NCBI RefSeq assembly: GCF_963678635.1
Contig: NC_087062.1
Coordinates: forward strand, 49,386,552-49,450,551
Source: Symsagittifera roscoffensis
Taxonomy: Eukaryota > Xenacoelomorpha > Acoela > Convolutidae
Reading direction: 5' to 3'
Length of the DNA stretch: 64,000 nt
The position numbers were made by a program, and so were the translations under genes. This document shows positions 31,709 to 43,853 of the stretch, piece after piece (position 1 is the first letter of the stretch; the number at the start of each line of letters is the position of its first letter). Below the pieces are notes generated by a model. That model made no database searches and had not been told where the DNA came from. It worked only from the letters and a program-made list of their open reading frames with translations.

Positions 31709-33347
31709 ATGGAAAGGATCGCACGAACCCATACCGACAAAGGGAAGAAAATTTCAGGCGGAAGGGTTGAAACCAGGAGGCAAAAGTCCTCAGAGAGACA
31801 AAAGGCAATGTTAGAAGTAGAGATCCATCCGGACCCCGCCATGGATGAGAACCGAGAGGGACATGGACCAGAAGGGAGAGGAAATAGAAGATTGGCGAGT
31901 GAATCTACTCCGGTTGAACAAGGCCAAGATTTTGCCACTTCCATCAGGACTCTGGACCGAGAAGAGATGTCGGATCTGTCCGACATCTCTACTGAAAAAG
32001 TGGCGACTACAAGATCACCCTCAGACAAAACTATGATGCATGGCGTGACGGAGAAACCGGCAACGTCCTCATCGTTCTCAGAAAGAGTGAAGAACACTTT
32101 CGGAAACTTCTTTCCATTTACCATGGGAACGGGTACGGGCGATGAAGCAGAAACCCAGGAAGAAGAGGAGAACGATGACGAGAGAGATGACTTCGGATCT
32201 CAAGTCAGCCTCAGTAGCTCGACTCAGGAGAAAGATGCATACATCGATAGAGAGACTGGCCCCATGGACCAATTTAGTATAGTTAGGACAATAAGCAAGA
32301 CCACAAACGGATCAGGCCAGTCAGGAGACTTTTAGACCATGACGAGTTCGGAGGTGCGAACTGGGAAGAACAGAAACACGGGGCTATGTAACCCACCTGC
32401 GGATAGAGGAGTGGATCATGAAGAGACGTCGAGGCAGAAAATCAAGACCCGAGTCCCGACCAGTACCAAGCTACCTGGAACCGACAGGGTGACGCCGCCA
32501 CTTGTGACGCCATTAGTGGATAACGGAGCACCGATCGAAGAAGCCTTGACCAACATAGTGGGCAGCATAGGATAACAGAATGAGCAGATGTCCTTAAGAA
32601 TTAGTGAACTAGAAAGGGCAGTCCACGTCGAGAGAGAAAACATGCGGGAAGAGGTCAACCGCAACAGACAAGAATTTAGAAAAAGCGAAAGAGAGAACGG
32701 ATAAACACTTGACTAAAATTTGTCGCGAATGACGAGGGAAGCAGAGAGAGTTACGATTGAGAGATGACATGGAGACAATTCAACAAAAGCAGACTCTTGG
32801 GACTCTTGACACGAAGATAGACGCGATGATGGAGAGGCGAATTCAGGCTATCATGGATAGGTTGGATGGGCTACTAGGCAGCAGGAGTGGATCGAAGAAT
32901 GGGGAGCCGAACTCGGGAGAACCCAGCAGGGAGCTGAGAGTCAACTTCAATAAACAACCGAATAGAAAAAGAACGTATGAATCCACGAGAGGAAGGGGCA
33001 TTTCATCCAGCTATGCCAAGGAGATAATAAGCCGCGGTGCCCAAACATCGCAGGAAGTTCAACTGGCAACAAACCGACCTCAAACGAACGACCGACGCAA
33101 GACACACATGCGACGGGTAAGTGTGATTCCATAAACTGGAGTCATGCCAATCAAGGAAGAAGTCATCCCATCGATTCAAACGGGAGGTAAAATCCAGAGC
33201 CTCTATCAGAGAGCAATGATGCTCAAGCGGGGCTCTTACGGGATGCGACATCAATGGCCTCAGCTTTTGAACCTCTGAACAGGTCCTTGGAAACTTTACC
33301 GACGAGGTTATCTAAAACCAATGAACGCAAGAACTTTTTTTAAATAA
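31709..33347 (+). pseudogene. Ty3/gypsy-like Gag, N-terminal part, copy 3
   Basis: Near-identical to 28326-29964, including the in-frame TAG, TAA and later stops. Created by the 3383-bp duplication after the gene was already broken. Confidence 0.55.
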
Positions 33348-33884
33348 AAAACTCCACAAAAACTTTAAGTTGATAAAGGAACAGAATATGGTAGAACTTT
33401 CAAAAAAATTTGCAGGGAGAAAAACACCAAAAATTACTCAACAATGAGTGAAACAGAAGCTGCATTTGCAGAGAGAACCACTCAATCATTAAAACACATA
33501 ATTTACCGCTACATAGAAGATCATGGTGATAAATTCATTCGCAAGTTACCTCAATTTGTTTCAACAAGGAATTGTCGCATCAAAACATCTGTTGGGAAAT
33601 CTCCTAGAGATGTTAAGAACACTGATTTCCTCTCAATTCTGTACAATATACCTCTAACAAGGTATAAAAAACTAAAATTCAAAATTGGAGATAAAGTGAG
33701 AATTTCAAGGAAGGATATTCCTTTTCAAAAGGTATACAAACCACAATTTACAGATGAAATTTTCAAAATTTCGAAAATATCTACAAAAAAACCTCATTCA
33801 TACATCATCAAAGATCTCGACAAAGAAGAAATTCTGGGAACATTTTATGAAAAAGAGCTGAGAAAATTAAAGAGACCAGATTAA
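33348..33884 (+). pseudogene. Polinton integrase C-terminal half, copy 4
   Basis: Open from 33444 to 33884. Differs from copy 3 at a few bases, including AAGTTGATAAAGG in place of GGGTTGATAAAGG, which alters the conserved Trp just before the catalytic Asp. Confidence 0.85.
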
Positions 33885-33927
33885 CGGTAAATCATTTTTT
33901 TACCTAAATTTCTATCGAGTAGTTGTC

Positions 33928-34742
33928 ATGGATTCTTTTACTATTGAGTTAGTTCCTAGCGCTTCTTTGAATTGTTATCCGAATCATAGTCTTAGTTTTT
34001 TTACAAACTTTCTACACGAGCAAATACATTTGAAAGGCGAATGGGAGGTTGCCATTTCAGAAATATCATACTCTTTTATGTAGAAAAATGTTACTGAGGT
34101 TACATACATTCGTAGATGGCAGAGAAAGTCCTGAGGAGAAAAGAAAGATCGAGTCAATGCATCTAGAACCAGGATTGTATCCAAGTATTGTTGATATACT
34201 TGTAGCCATGAACAACAAAATTCGAGAACGTCTAGGTGCTCTAGCATTTAAATATAACGGAATCTAAGTATCAGTTGATGAAATTACAAAAAAAGATTGC
34301 TGCTCATTTACCTGAGAATCAATCAGTGTTTAGGATTCAAAGTTCTGACTTGGGTCACGTTTTTGGTTGTGATTTAGAAAAAATTCAAACAGAGGTTAAA
34401 CTGAAAGAAAAGATCCACTTTATCCTCAGTATTCTTACGACATTCTAAGAATACATTCTTTGATGATATATGGTGATATTAGAGAATAACATAGTCGGTG
34501 ATACAAAAACTCCCTTATTACGTTGTATTCCATTCATTTCCAAAGTAAAAAGAGGAAATATAAATTTTACAGGACAGAACATGAATTATCAGTCCTTTAT
34601 AAATTTACAGTTTAAAAACTTTTGAAAAAAGTCTTTTCATAGTACCAAGGTAGAACTAAGAGATAGTACAGGCGAAATAATTCCTTTTGTGTCCGTAGGA
34701 ATTACACGAGTTGTTCACTTGTTCCTCAAGATTTCGAATTAA
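33928..34742 (+). pseudogene. Penton-like minor capsid gene, copy at 34 kb
   Basis: Full-span copy like 24441-25257: MDSFTIELV start, changing frames, and the FVSVGITRVV end before the small virion-like gene. Confidence 0.75.
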
Positions 34743-34769
34743 TCAATTTTAATTTAAAATTCATACGAA

Positions 34770-35061
34770 ATGGTTGCTCAAAATTCAGCTGATTTCCCTA
34801 TTTTTCGAGGACATGCAAGACAATGTGAAAGAGGTTTTGGAGCTCTTGTAAGAACTCTTGTGAGACCTGCAATCCCCTTTATCAAAAAACTTACAGTCCC
34901 AGCTGCGAAAATAATTGGAGCAGATTTGTTTGAAACCGCTGCTCCAGAGATTGGGAAAGTGGTTAGTGGACGTATAATCATTTGCAAAGGATGTGGGAAC
35001 AAAAACAGTTTGTAGACAACTAAGAGGTCAAAAACTGAAATCCAGGCGTAGAATTGGTTAA
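34770..35061 (+). pseudogene. Small basic virion-like protein, copy 2, same frameshift
   Basis: Matches 25285-25576 with few changes (GEVV to GKVV; N to I near the frameshift). The tail is again out of frame and ends RRRIG (stop 35059-35061). Confidence 0.7.
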
Positions 35062-35205
35062 ACCAGATCAATTTCATGAAAAAACAGATCGAAAAACAGT
35101 CGCTCTGGCAAATACATTTTTGACAATATAAAATGAGTGTAAACCAAAGTCATTTTTGGTACGGGGATTTTACAAATTCTTCTTAACAGATTTTCAATAA
35201 AGTCC

Positions 35206-35629
35206 CAGTTTTGGAAACAGTTATGTCATTTTACACAAGAATTATTCCCCGGTACTTCTCTGGATGAAAGCAGTATTGAGTTTGAGTTTGAAACGAATCG
35301 TAATCTCTACTTAAATATGCGTGATACCCATCTTAGTTTAAAGCTTCAATTATTCGAAGGAAGATTGTTTGATGCTTTCAAAAAAAGAAAAAGCTGAATA
35401 TAAAGCAAAATCCTAGGATGATTCAGATCAGGAACCAGAACGTTACTTAACTTATGTAACTAATCTATTACGTTCACTATCCTCCAATTGTGAAGTTTAT
35501 TTTATCATTACAGTGGTTCACAACGCTAATGGATTATATCCTCATAAGACACAAATAATGAACGAATTCAACTCGTCACCAGTGAGAAATAAAGGAATAC
35601 TTGCTTGTCTTGGATACAGTTTTGAAGAA
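35206..35629 (+). pseudogene. Polinton major capsid N-terminal fragment, copy 3
   Basis: Matches 25721-26145, ending at GYSFEE and joined to the X tail at 35630. The joined frame stays open as a 95-codon chimera (35513-35800), which is not a genuine protein. Confidence 0.7.
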
Positions 35630-36411
35630 AGGCCGAAGAAAAAGATGCAAAAAGGAACGAACTTAGAAAATTTTGAAGTTTTAGAACTTCTAAACAACAA
35701 AAAAAAAGAAGGAAACAACGAAGCGACGAAAGAGAAGACGTTAAAACTCAAAATTGTTTTGTATATGACAAAAAAATCAAATGAGAAACAAAGCAACTAA
35801 GTTTGCAATTGAAATTGAAAAGAAAACATTTAGTTGAGTTTTAAAGATTAAAGAATTTGTTGCATTTATAAATTGACATTATGATTTTAGTTAGTGGCTT
35901 TAGAGACATTAACCAATTTTGTAGAGAGACCTGAGTGGAGAATGTATTAAAAAATTTCCAGCCTGCATGATTGTTTTTATTCAACTAAGACGACTGATCA
36001 CTTTGTAATCTCTTGGGTAATCTCTTGAAGAAGGAGATTTTTTCATTGTTGCTTCTAACCAGCGAGTTTAATCATTTTAATATTCAGGGCCTGTAACAAT
36101 TAAATTTCCGAAGGGAAGAAGCATAGTAGGATTATTTTAGTTTGTGGGTTGGCAGGACCGTCCAGCGTTCCAACAATTTTTTAAACCTAGGATAAAAAAA
36201 TTTAAATCGAGGCATTGGCATTAAAAGTCAGAAAAGATGTTTTATCTTAAGTCATATCCATGAAAGTGCACGTTAGTGAAAGAATTTGGAAAGATGTGAT
36301 GTGGATAAAAGTGCTTTAGTGCATATTGTAAATTCTGTTCGATGGCACTGTACCATTTCGATGAAGACTAAAGGACTCAATGAGGATATTGACCGGGCTG
36401 TCCGGGGAGTA

Positions 36412-37099
36412 TGTGACCTTCGACCAGAATGTACGAAAACGCAGTTTCGCAATCGAAATTTTATCGATCTAAAAAAGGACATCTAACCTGGAAGATTGAT
36501 GGTTTTAATGGATTAGCAGCGGTATTTGAACGATTAGACGAATCGGGAAGGGTTGGTTTCAACTGAAATGCTAAATCTTAAAATTTCGATTTGGACGTGA
36601 ACGACACGTAACTTTTTTATATTTCGCACACACTGAAACGGCGAAACAGAACAACATAAGTTGCAGTGAAAACAACTATGAGAAAACGACAACAAATTGA
36701 AATTGTGATTGGAATTTGTCAGGAACCATTCCGAGTTGTAACGATTGCGCCGCTACAATCGTTACAACGTAGAACCCGAGTAAAGGGAAGGGTGTTGGGA
36801 CGGCGTGTTCAGCCTTCCGGAAAGAAATAGGAGTGCTATTTCCCTGGAATTCAGAATCCGGAGGAGTCTCGGGCCCAAGACTCAAACTAATATTTATAAA
36901 TTTTTAGCTTCCTGCTCATGTCCTGAGTTGAATTTAATTAACTTCCAGATTCATTTTCGGAGAATGAGAAGCTAGGAAAGAGGGAAAGGTTTGATCCATC
37001 TTCGATGCAGATGATGATTTTTATCTACTGAACAAAAACAATACTAATATAATAAGTAGTAGCAGCCCTGTTTTTAGGAGTGACGTCGTGGTGTGGGGA
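36412..37099 (+). repeat. LTR-like segment of X, copy at 36 kb
   Basis: Starts TGTGACCTTCGACC, ends GTGGTGTGGGG. About 685 bp and more diverged than the other three full copies. Includes the variant GAATCCGGAGGAGTCTCGGG near 36856. Confidence 0.55.
36737..36766. other. Conserved hairpin, copy at 36.7 kb
   Basis: TGTAACGATTGC / ACAATCGTTACA around GCCGCT; one mismatch at the loop end of the stem. Confidence 0.7.
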
Positions 37100-37334
37100 T
37101 ACTGAGACCCAGCCATGAGCTCATTATTCTTGCATATAATTAGGTTAATTTGACTGTTTTGACAGAATCCGGTTACAGTAACATTTTTGTCGATCCGATG
37201 TTAGGAAAACCACCAAAAGAACCGGCTCTGGCAGAGACGGTGAAAAGCATGTAGAGCTGTGTTTAGACGCTAGCCAGTCGTTTTAGAACCTAGCTTTATT
37301 TTCTGTCGATAATTACTTCCGGGCGAATGTTACA

Positions 37335-38040
37335 TTCCTTAATTGTTTTCATACTGCAGTAATAGATGTTGGAGCTGATCAGGGGTAATGGAGCATGAGA
37401 GACCCCATGTATTAAGATACATTATCGATTTCCATTCTCTCATGCTAAGTATTTACATTGGGTATAGAAGCTACAATGTATTAGGATAGGGAATACCATT
37501 GGTAAGATTTCATGGTTTGTGTGATGGTAAGATAATGGTAAGAAAAACGATTTTTTCTTAGATTTTGTGTGGAAATGTCTAGATTTTCGCAAAAATTTTG
37601 GCGCGTGTTATCTAATTTTTAAAAATCAAAAGTTAGTTACGTGTAGGTTCTGGAATGAAAGTAATGTAATTAGGTTTTTGGTTCATGGTAAGTTAGTGGT
37701 GAGTTTTTGGGCAAAACATTGGAATTTTTGCCACAAAAATTGAAAATTTTTCAAAAAAACTTCAAAACACGAGACGATTTGTTATGATTTGACCTTTTAA
37801 CAATTTATTAGATACTTTTTTTTCTAAAACATCTACCTGAAACTATGCTGAAACCTACTGAAATTTCGACAAAAGTCAATTTTTTGAGAGAAAAAAGTTA
37901 AATTACAGAGAAAGTATATAAGCCACTGCAACGTATTCAAAATTTACCGCAACTTTATGATAGTACACCAATGAAATACTGCATTGCACAAAAGCTTACT
38001 ACATTGCATGACTTAACAATTTTTAACATTGCATCAGCTT
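37335..38040. other. A+T-rich flank downstream of polB
   Basis: No gene. It carries nested inverted repeats: AGCATGAGAGA (37392-37402) with TCTCTCATGCT (37436-37446), ATGTAT-TAAG-ATACAT between them, and TACATTG/CAATGTA just after. It could hold the Polinton end on the polB side, but no matching inverted terminal repeat was seen elsewhere in the window. Confidence 0.4.
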
Positions 38041-41000
38041 TTATAAGTTCAATGGTTTTGTATGAATTCCATCATCTTGAACTCGTCTTTTCGGATAAAA
38101 ATGAATAAGTCTTTTCTTTGTTTGCTCATATGATTCCACCATATGGTTTACGGTTTTGAACTCTCTATTTGTAGATATTAGGTATTAGGTTGATTGCTTC
38201 ATCAAGCACTCTCCTGTATTTTGACAAGGGTCCGTCTCCAAAATCTTGTAGAACTCGTTTGTTCAAACCTTTACTACTGAATTTCAATTTATCTGACTTG
38301 TTGTCATAGCAGCAATACATCTTGCTACATAAACATAGCATTTCTGTGACCTGAATTCTTCTTTGAAAAGTCCCGGCTCCCGGTTATCAATTTAAACTTT
38401 TTGTGGATGCTTCAACACGTTCGAGGGAAGAAATTAGATTTTGGATCTGCCTTGAAAGAGTCTCTGCAATCATTTTCCCTCAATTTTTCCAAAATGTCCC
38501 TTTTTTCTGGTTGGATACAGTCATATGAATTTTCTTCAGCATGTGCTAAGTAAAGTGAGTCTTTATCCATTCCATCTCCAACTTTTCAAATTTATTTACA
38601 TCACTGAACTTGTCACAGAAGTTGTAGTAGAGTTCCAAAATTCTCAGTTTCGCATACTGCAGCATGAAAAATCCAACAATTATGGGTTCTCTGTGTCCAA
38701 ATGTTGACTTCAACAAGTCCACGTCATACAAGTCTTTTTAAACTGTATTCAGTCTTCTGAACAACGGTTCATAGATCGCTTTATGAGTTTTTTTCATCGT
38801 TCAGATACTTCGTAATTGTATGCCTGGATCTATCCATGATCTGATATCCATAAAAAGAAATGCCCAAAAAGCTTCATAGTTTCCGCTACCTCTCTTAAAA
38901 AATTGTTTTTTTTCTCCTTCTCTTCTAGCGTCAACACTGATTGAACAAAAATTTCAGAGCATTTCCAAGGAGAATATTGAATGAAACGGTGAATTTTGGT
39001 GCACTGCAACCCAAGTTCCATATAAAAAGGGGAGTTATAACTGTTCCATTTTCCAGCTTGAAACTAGATATCAGCATTCTCTGAGGATGATTTAACACTT
39101 CATTCGCGGTTGCATAGGTCTCCATGTAGTCTCCAATATCGTTTCTTCCAACCTCAGTAACTTTGAAAACTGGAGGAAAGTTTGCAAATTTTGATTTCAG
39201 TTCATCTGGAACAACTAAATCGCATTGAACACAAGAAAAAATTGATCCATCTTTTATTTTCGCTAGAGGGGAGTCTGTAGAAAGAGGTCTCTTGCAAGTA
39301 AAATAAGTTCTAATCTGATTTTTGATCTATTCATCGGTTTTGAAACTTTCCCACCACTCACACTCACATATTTCTTCAAGTTTGTATCCTTTCTCTTCTA
39401 TGTATTCCCGTCTCATATCATCCATCTCTCTCTTCTTATTACCTCGTTCAATATCCTGATCTTTTAACGAGGGACGAGCTTCTTGACAAGAAAAAAAGTG
39501 GTAGTAAAATCCCATTGCTTCAAACATTATCTTACAGTGATCACAATAACCGTCCACATTCAAAAAGTCCCTTTTCTTCTGTTTTCCAGATGTGAAAAAG
39601 CTCTCAATTTTGCATTCTGGTCTTGTTTACTGATAGAAAGACATGGTCATATTCTCGAAGTTGCGAGATCGGTAATGTATAGCTTGAAACTTCTGCATAA
39701 CGGTGTCAAACTCCTATCTCGTGTACAGTCCTGTTGGCACATCTTGACACATAGAAAACCGGTAAAGCTGGCTTGCATCAATTCCAACGATCGATTTACA
39801 TATATTTGATGAAATTCTGATGAATGTCTCATCAACTACAGCTTTTCGAGTGAAAACAATCAAAGGTCCACCAGTCATGTCTTCTCGAATTTTTTCACAC
39901 AAATCTTTATCACTTTCGCAAAATGGATAAAACATGTAGTTTGTAGATTTGTGTAGACATATGTTTGCTAGATTTGGAAGAGTACAAACTGGTTTTAACG
40001 TATCTATCCCCTTGCTATGATGAAGCTCAATCAATTTTGCATTGCTTCCAGGGTTGGAACTGCATCCTTGTTTTTGTACTACCGCAAAAGGTCTTTGAAC
40101 TTTGTTATTCCGTTTTTCTTCCAAGTCTCTTGTAAGTAATTGTAATTATCCAAACCAGATGGAGGCAGAGTCTTGATTTGAAGCTTTTTTAGTGCTTGCT
40201 GTTCGTCAAGCCCACTCTTTCTCCACTTCTCATAATCGATGAAGTTTTTTCTAGAGGATTGTTGTTTTTAAGTTTTTTGAAAAAAATTTCACACGGTGGC
40301 AATTTGGGAAAATCAAATTTGTCTGGGTTATCAAACCACTCATAGGGAAAAAATCTTTTGGCATCGGTAGCTTTATAGGCTTTGATAAAAGAGTTTAGAC
40401 TAGTTTCCTTACCCAAAAACTTCATTATGTCGAGAAATTATACATCTCCAAACTTGAAGGAAATGAAAACGTTTGCATTTTTGATGACTGAGGTTTCTTG
40501 TTCTTTATCGCGAATCAAATAGGGGGATAGATAGGACTTGATCAAATTCAAATCATACCGCTATTAAACCTAAAAGTATTAACATATCTCTCCAGATGTT
40601 GTTTCAAATCGATGAGTTGATTTTTCTGATTTCGCAAGAATTGTGTTGACATATCTGCTTCTTCCGAATCTTCAATGCATTCGTCTTCGTACTCCAACTT
40701 GTTAGTTGAATAGTTTTAACCACGTTCGTTCAGCTGATCAAAAATCTTTTTCAATCTTTTATTGACAGCTACTTTAAAATCTCGAAATTTTGTTCTCATC
40801 TCCAGCTTACTTTTTTTCTGTGGATCCTTGTTGTACAAAAAAATGGTTTCATTAATCAGATTTGATTATATAGAGACTAAAATTGTAACATGCTTTCCAC
40901 TCCAGGTTGTAGTTTGTGTTTCTTTATTTCTTCTGTGGGAGCACAAATCGACTCAAAATTGAAAACTGGTAGATTATTGAAAAGCGTGTTACCTTCAGAA

Positions 41001-42275
41001 ACTGGTAGATTGAATCTTTCTAGCTTTTCGAACAAGGTTTCGCGGAGCTCATACAAGTTCTTTGGGTAAACATGCCTCACTCGATCCTTGCATCTCAGAA
41101 GATGTTTGTTAAACTTGTCGATTGTATTGAAGAAAGTGTCACAAATTGGACACCAAAAACTTTTGAAGAAGCTATCTATAACATTTGTATGAAGACTATT
41201 GATTCTCAGCAGTTTAACTGTTTTGTCAAATCGTCCGATACTTCGTCGAGTTTTTTCTCCTACATATTTTCCTTCTTGGATATCGAAATCGTATATATAG
41301 TTGCTTATTTTCACAATTTCCTCGACAACAGCTAGGTCTTCTACTGAAACTCCACGAAAACTTTAAGGATCATGACCAGACTTTGTTATGACTTCTCTAA
41401 AGTATCCAGAAAAGTGAGAGTCGAGATCGTTGTGTCCGTTCATGTACCTGGCAAATGCGCGGAAAACACACATATGATCTTTGTATGGATCCTTGTCTTT
41501 GTTAGATCGAAGACAGTTAACAGAAGGATTTTTCAGTAGAGGTTCGAGTAAGACAAAGTCCGGACATCCCATTGGGATGTTTTTCAGCAAGGCAGCAAAA
41601 ATTGTCACATTTGTGATCAACTTGAATCTCCATTTTGTGTTTTGACGTTCTTGGGTACATTGCTCCACAATATCCAACTTTTCTACTTTTCTTAGGATTA
41701 TTATCAAATCCTCTTTCGTACAAAAATAGTGGGATTTTTAATACAAAGTATTGTTTTCATCAGCCTAGAATTATCGATTCTCAACAGTCTCATTGTTTCG
41801 AAGAACAAAACCCAGAGCAATGTTGATTTTAGCGGCAGAATCGAGGTTGTTGAAGACTTCTTCAAGTCTCTCGTTCATTATATTAGTATCTATCTTGGAC
41901 ATTTGGAAGTTAACTAAATTATGTCTCCCATTTTCCTTCTCCGTGTCCACCAGAAAATTTTGACGAGTAATAAGTTCCTTCTTCAGTTTTTCACCATCTT
42001 CCCCTTCTTCCTCCACAATCTTGTTCCAGTCGGCCACTGTATTACTAGGTTTTTGTTGCTTAGCTCCGTGTTCCTTTCTCCGATGTTGTTAGAGAGGGTA
42101 GTAACTTGGGAACTCTTGTTCACAAGAAGAACAATCCGTCGACTGCTTAGCACTTGGTTGAGCGTGCTTCTTGACAGTATGGTAGTTCATCTCCTCTTTG
42201 CTCTTTGTATACCAATGACAGTTTGGACACTTATGTTTCTTTGTTTTTCACATCTCTTTCGATGTCGAACTGCAT
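38041..42275 (-). pseudogene. polB: Polinton protein-primed family B DNA polymerase, broken
   Basis: About 1,410 codons on the minus strand, the expected size. Order from the start ATG (42275-42273): two zinc-finger-like motifs (CPNCHWYTKSKEEMNYH and CSSCEQEF), then acidic and linker parts, CVFRAFARYMNGHNDLDSHF (41363-41707), a CPICDTFF...H...C finger (40877-41314), and an exonuclease-region stretch with FFPYEWFD (40189-40425). Then GGPLIVFTRKAVVDETFIR and the palm motif A-type DASQLYRFSMCQ (39714-40124), a thumb-side part (39327-39563), the motif B region (AETMKLFG), and a damaged motif C region near 38546 where the Asp-Thr-Asp is disrupted to KDSLY. The C-terminus YPKRRVQDDGIH to NL precedes the stop at 38041. 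Many frameshifts and stops; not functional. Confidence 0.92.
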
Positions 42276-43151
42276 GTTGACTTTCTCAATTTGGTTAAAA
42301 AATTGATAAAAGAAAACTGGGACTTTGGAAATGTTCCAAATTCAAAAATCAAAATACCAATTGATTAAAGAACTCAAGTTTTTCTTTTCACGAAGTAACG
42401 AGTTGTAAAATTCGAAGTAAAATTCAATTGACTGTTTCTGATTGGCAAACAGAATCAATGTTTTACTCCAATAATGAGCGTATTTACACTAAAAATGACT
42501 TCATCGCCTACGCAATTATCCTTTTATGGTCATAAGGTCATTCTTCGAATAGAAGAGACGTCACCGCCCACGCAACTTTCCTTTTATGGTAATGACGTCA
42601 TCGCCTTCGCAATTTTCTAAGAAAATCAACCAATCAGAACTCTGCATTTTCTAGATATAACTTGGAACGAAAATAATAATTTTAGAAAAGTATCAATAAA
42701 AAAAATTCAACTTCTTCGAGTTACTCTATAAGAAAAAGGAAAATGTTTCAAGTGATTTCTTTCTTGATGAAATAGTTGTAGACTCTTACTTTTTTTCCAG
42801 GTTTTTGGAAGCTTATGTTGTCCAAAAAAAGTTCTCCGACTAAGTAAATGTCTATTTAGAGAGATTTGTTCAATCAAAGAGTTTACCGAGTGTTGAGTAT
42901 CAAAGCTATTAACTTACTGCTGAATTACACCTGACTAGAAAAGAAAATCCAACTTAGAAAATTTGAAGTTATCCAAAAAAGCGTACGATAATATATCGAA
43001 GACTGTTTTTTTTCCTTACCCTATGCTCAAATTTATAAAAACTTCCCAGCAAAGCTCTTTTTTCTTCAGTTCTTGAAAGTTTTTTAAAGTTCAAAATCCT
43101 TTAAAGTTCAGGTTTTTTAAAGTTTTTTAAAGTTCAGGTTTTTGATAAGAT
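42276..43151. promoter_or_regulatory. Divergent control region between polB and ORF C
   Basis: Contains CTGATTGG (42439-42446), two CArG boxes CCTTTTATGG (42520-42529, 42580-42589), the cAMP-response-type palindrome TGACGTCA (42593-42600) and CCAATCAG (42630-42637). About 60-bp imperfect direct repeats of CGTCAYCGCCYACGCAA plus TTTCCTTTTATGG occur 2.5 times (42488-42617). Farther right, TTTAAAGTTCAGG repeats (about 43076-43145) lead to ATTTTCAG, a possible splice acceptor before ORF C. Promoter function inferred. Confidence 0.55.
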
Positions 43152-43166
43152 TTTCAGAGATTTGCT

Positions 43167-43442
43167 TTGAACAAATTTACCAATTTTGAACTATCCTCTC
43201 AAATCAACATCAAAATCAGAAAACTTGACTATCTACTCAGAAATCAGAACTTCGCTTGGGTTATATACAATAAATTCTTAATGAAAAAACTTGCAGAGTT
43301 GCTACTCGTTCTAATTTACTTTCTTTTGTTACTTATATTGGCAGTATTTCTTATTGCTACAGTTTACAGCAAACAACTTCTGGTAATTCATTTTTGCAAT
43401 TGCTTTTGTTTATATATTTTTTTACTTATTTGGAAGATTTAA
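43167..43442 (+). pseudogene. ORF C, edge copy with native 5' end (uncertain frame)
   Basis: 91 codons open from a TTG near 43167, preceded by a possible splice acceptor (ATTTTCAG at 43151) and no ATG. The first 28 residues (to IKIRKLDYLLRNQ) match the frame seen in other units. A one-base loss then moves it into a hydrophobic frame, LAELLLVLIYFLLLLILAVF, that in all other units is closed by TAG. The membrane-like tail may therefore be an artefact of frameshift. True ORF C is better read at 45455-45709. Confidence 0.4.
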
Positions 43443-43853
43443 GTTCTTAAAAGGGTCTTCTGATTAGATATGGCAACTAGAACAAAAATGAACACTTTTC
43501 TGATTGGGAACGACAATATGTAAAAGTACCAAAATTGGAGCTTCGTTTCCGATTGGACACGACTTTCATATAAGAATTCCATAAAAGGAAGCTAAAATCT
43601 GATTGGACACGACTACAATCCAAATAAGGAAAATCAATTCTGATTGGTTAAACCCACACATTCGAGTTGCAGGTACCCCTAACTCCTAACAAAAAATCCT
43701 TTTTTTTTCAATTTAACTACCGTCAACTACCTCCTCTCTCAGCTCTAAACACTTTAACTTCAACTTAACTATCGTCAACGACTTCCCTCTCAACTGTAAA
43801 CCAAAAGTTCTTTTCTACTCTGTTTTAATCTTTTACTCAACTTATCACTCAAA

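Larger units (their letters stand above)
31129..34511. repeat. 3383-bp tandem duplication, right copy
   Basis: Second copy of 27746-31128. The joint at 31126-31130 shows CTC/CAG-type microhomology between the penton-like gene and the leader. Confidence 0.95.
35630..37334 (+). mobile_element. 3' end of element X with full terminal repeat, copy at 36-37 kb
   Basis: Contains the X 3' frame (36195-36570), the terminal repeat 36412-37099 with hairpin 36737-36766, and a downstream extension to GAATGTTACA (37334) that is shared with 63543-63777 and, inverted, with 20067-20330. Past 37334 the sequence is unrelated to the other copies, so this is an element or duplication boundary. Confidence 0.65.

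Noticed and set aside
35513..35800. 95-codon frame joining the capsid fragment to Lys-rich sequence
   Set aside because: Chimera across the capsid-X joint; broken in the sister copy at 26073.
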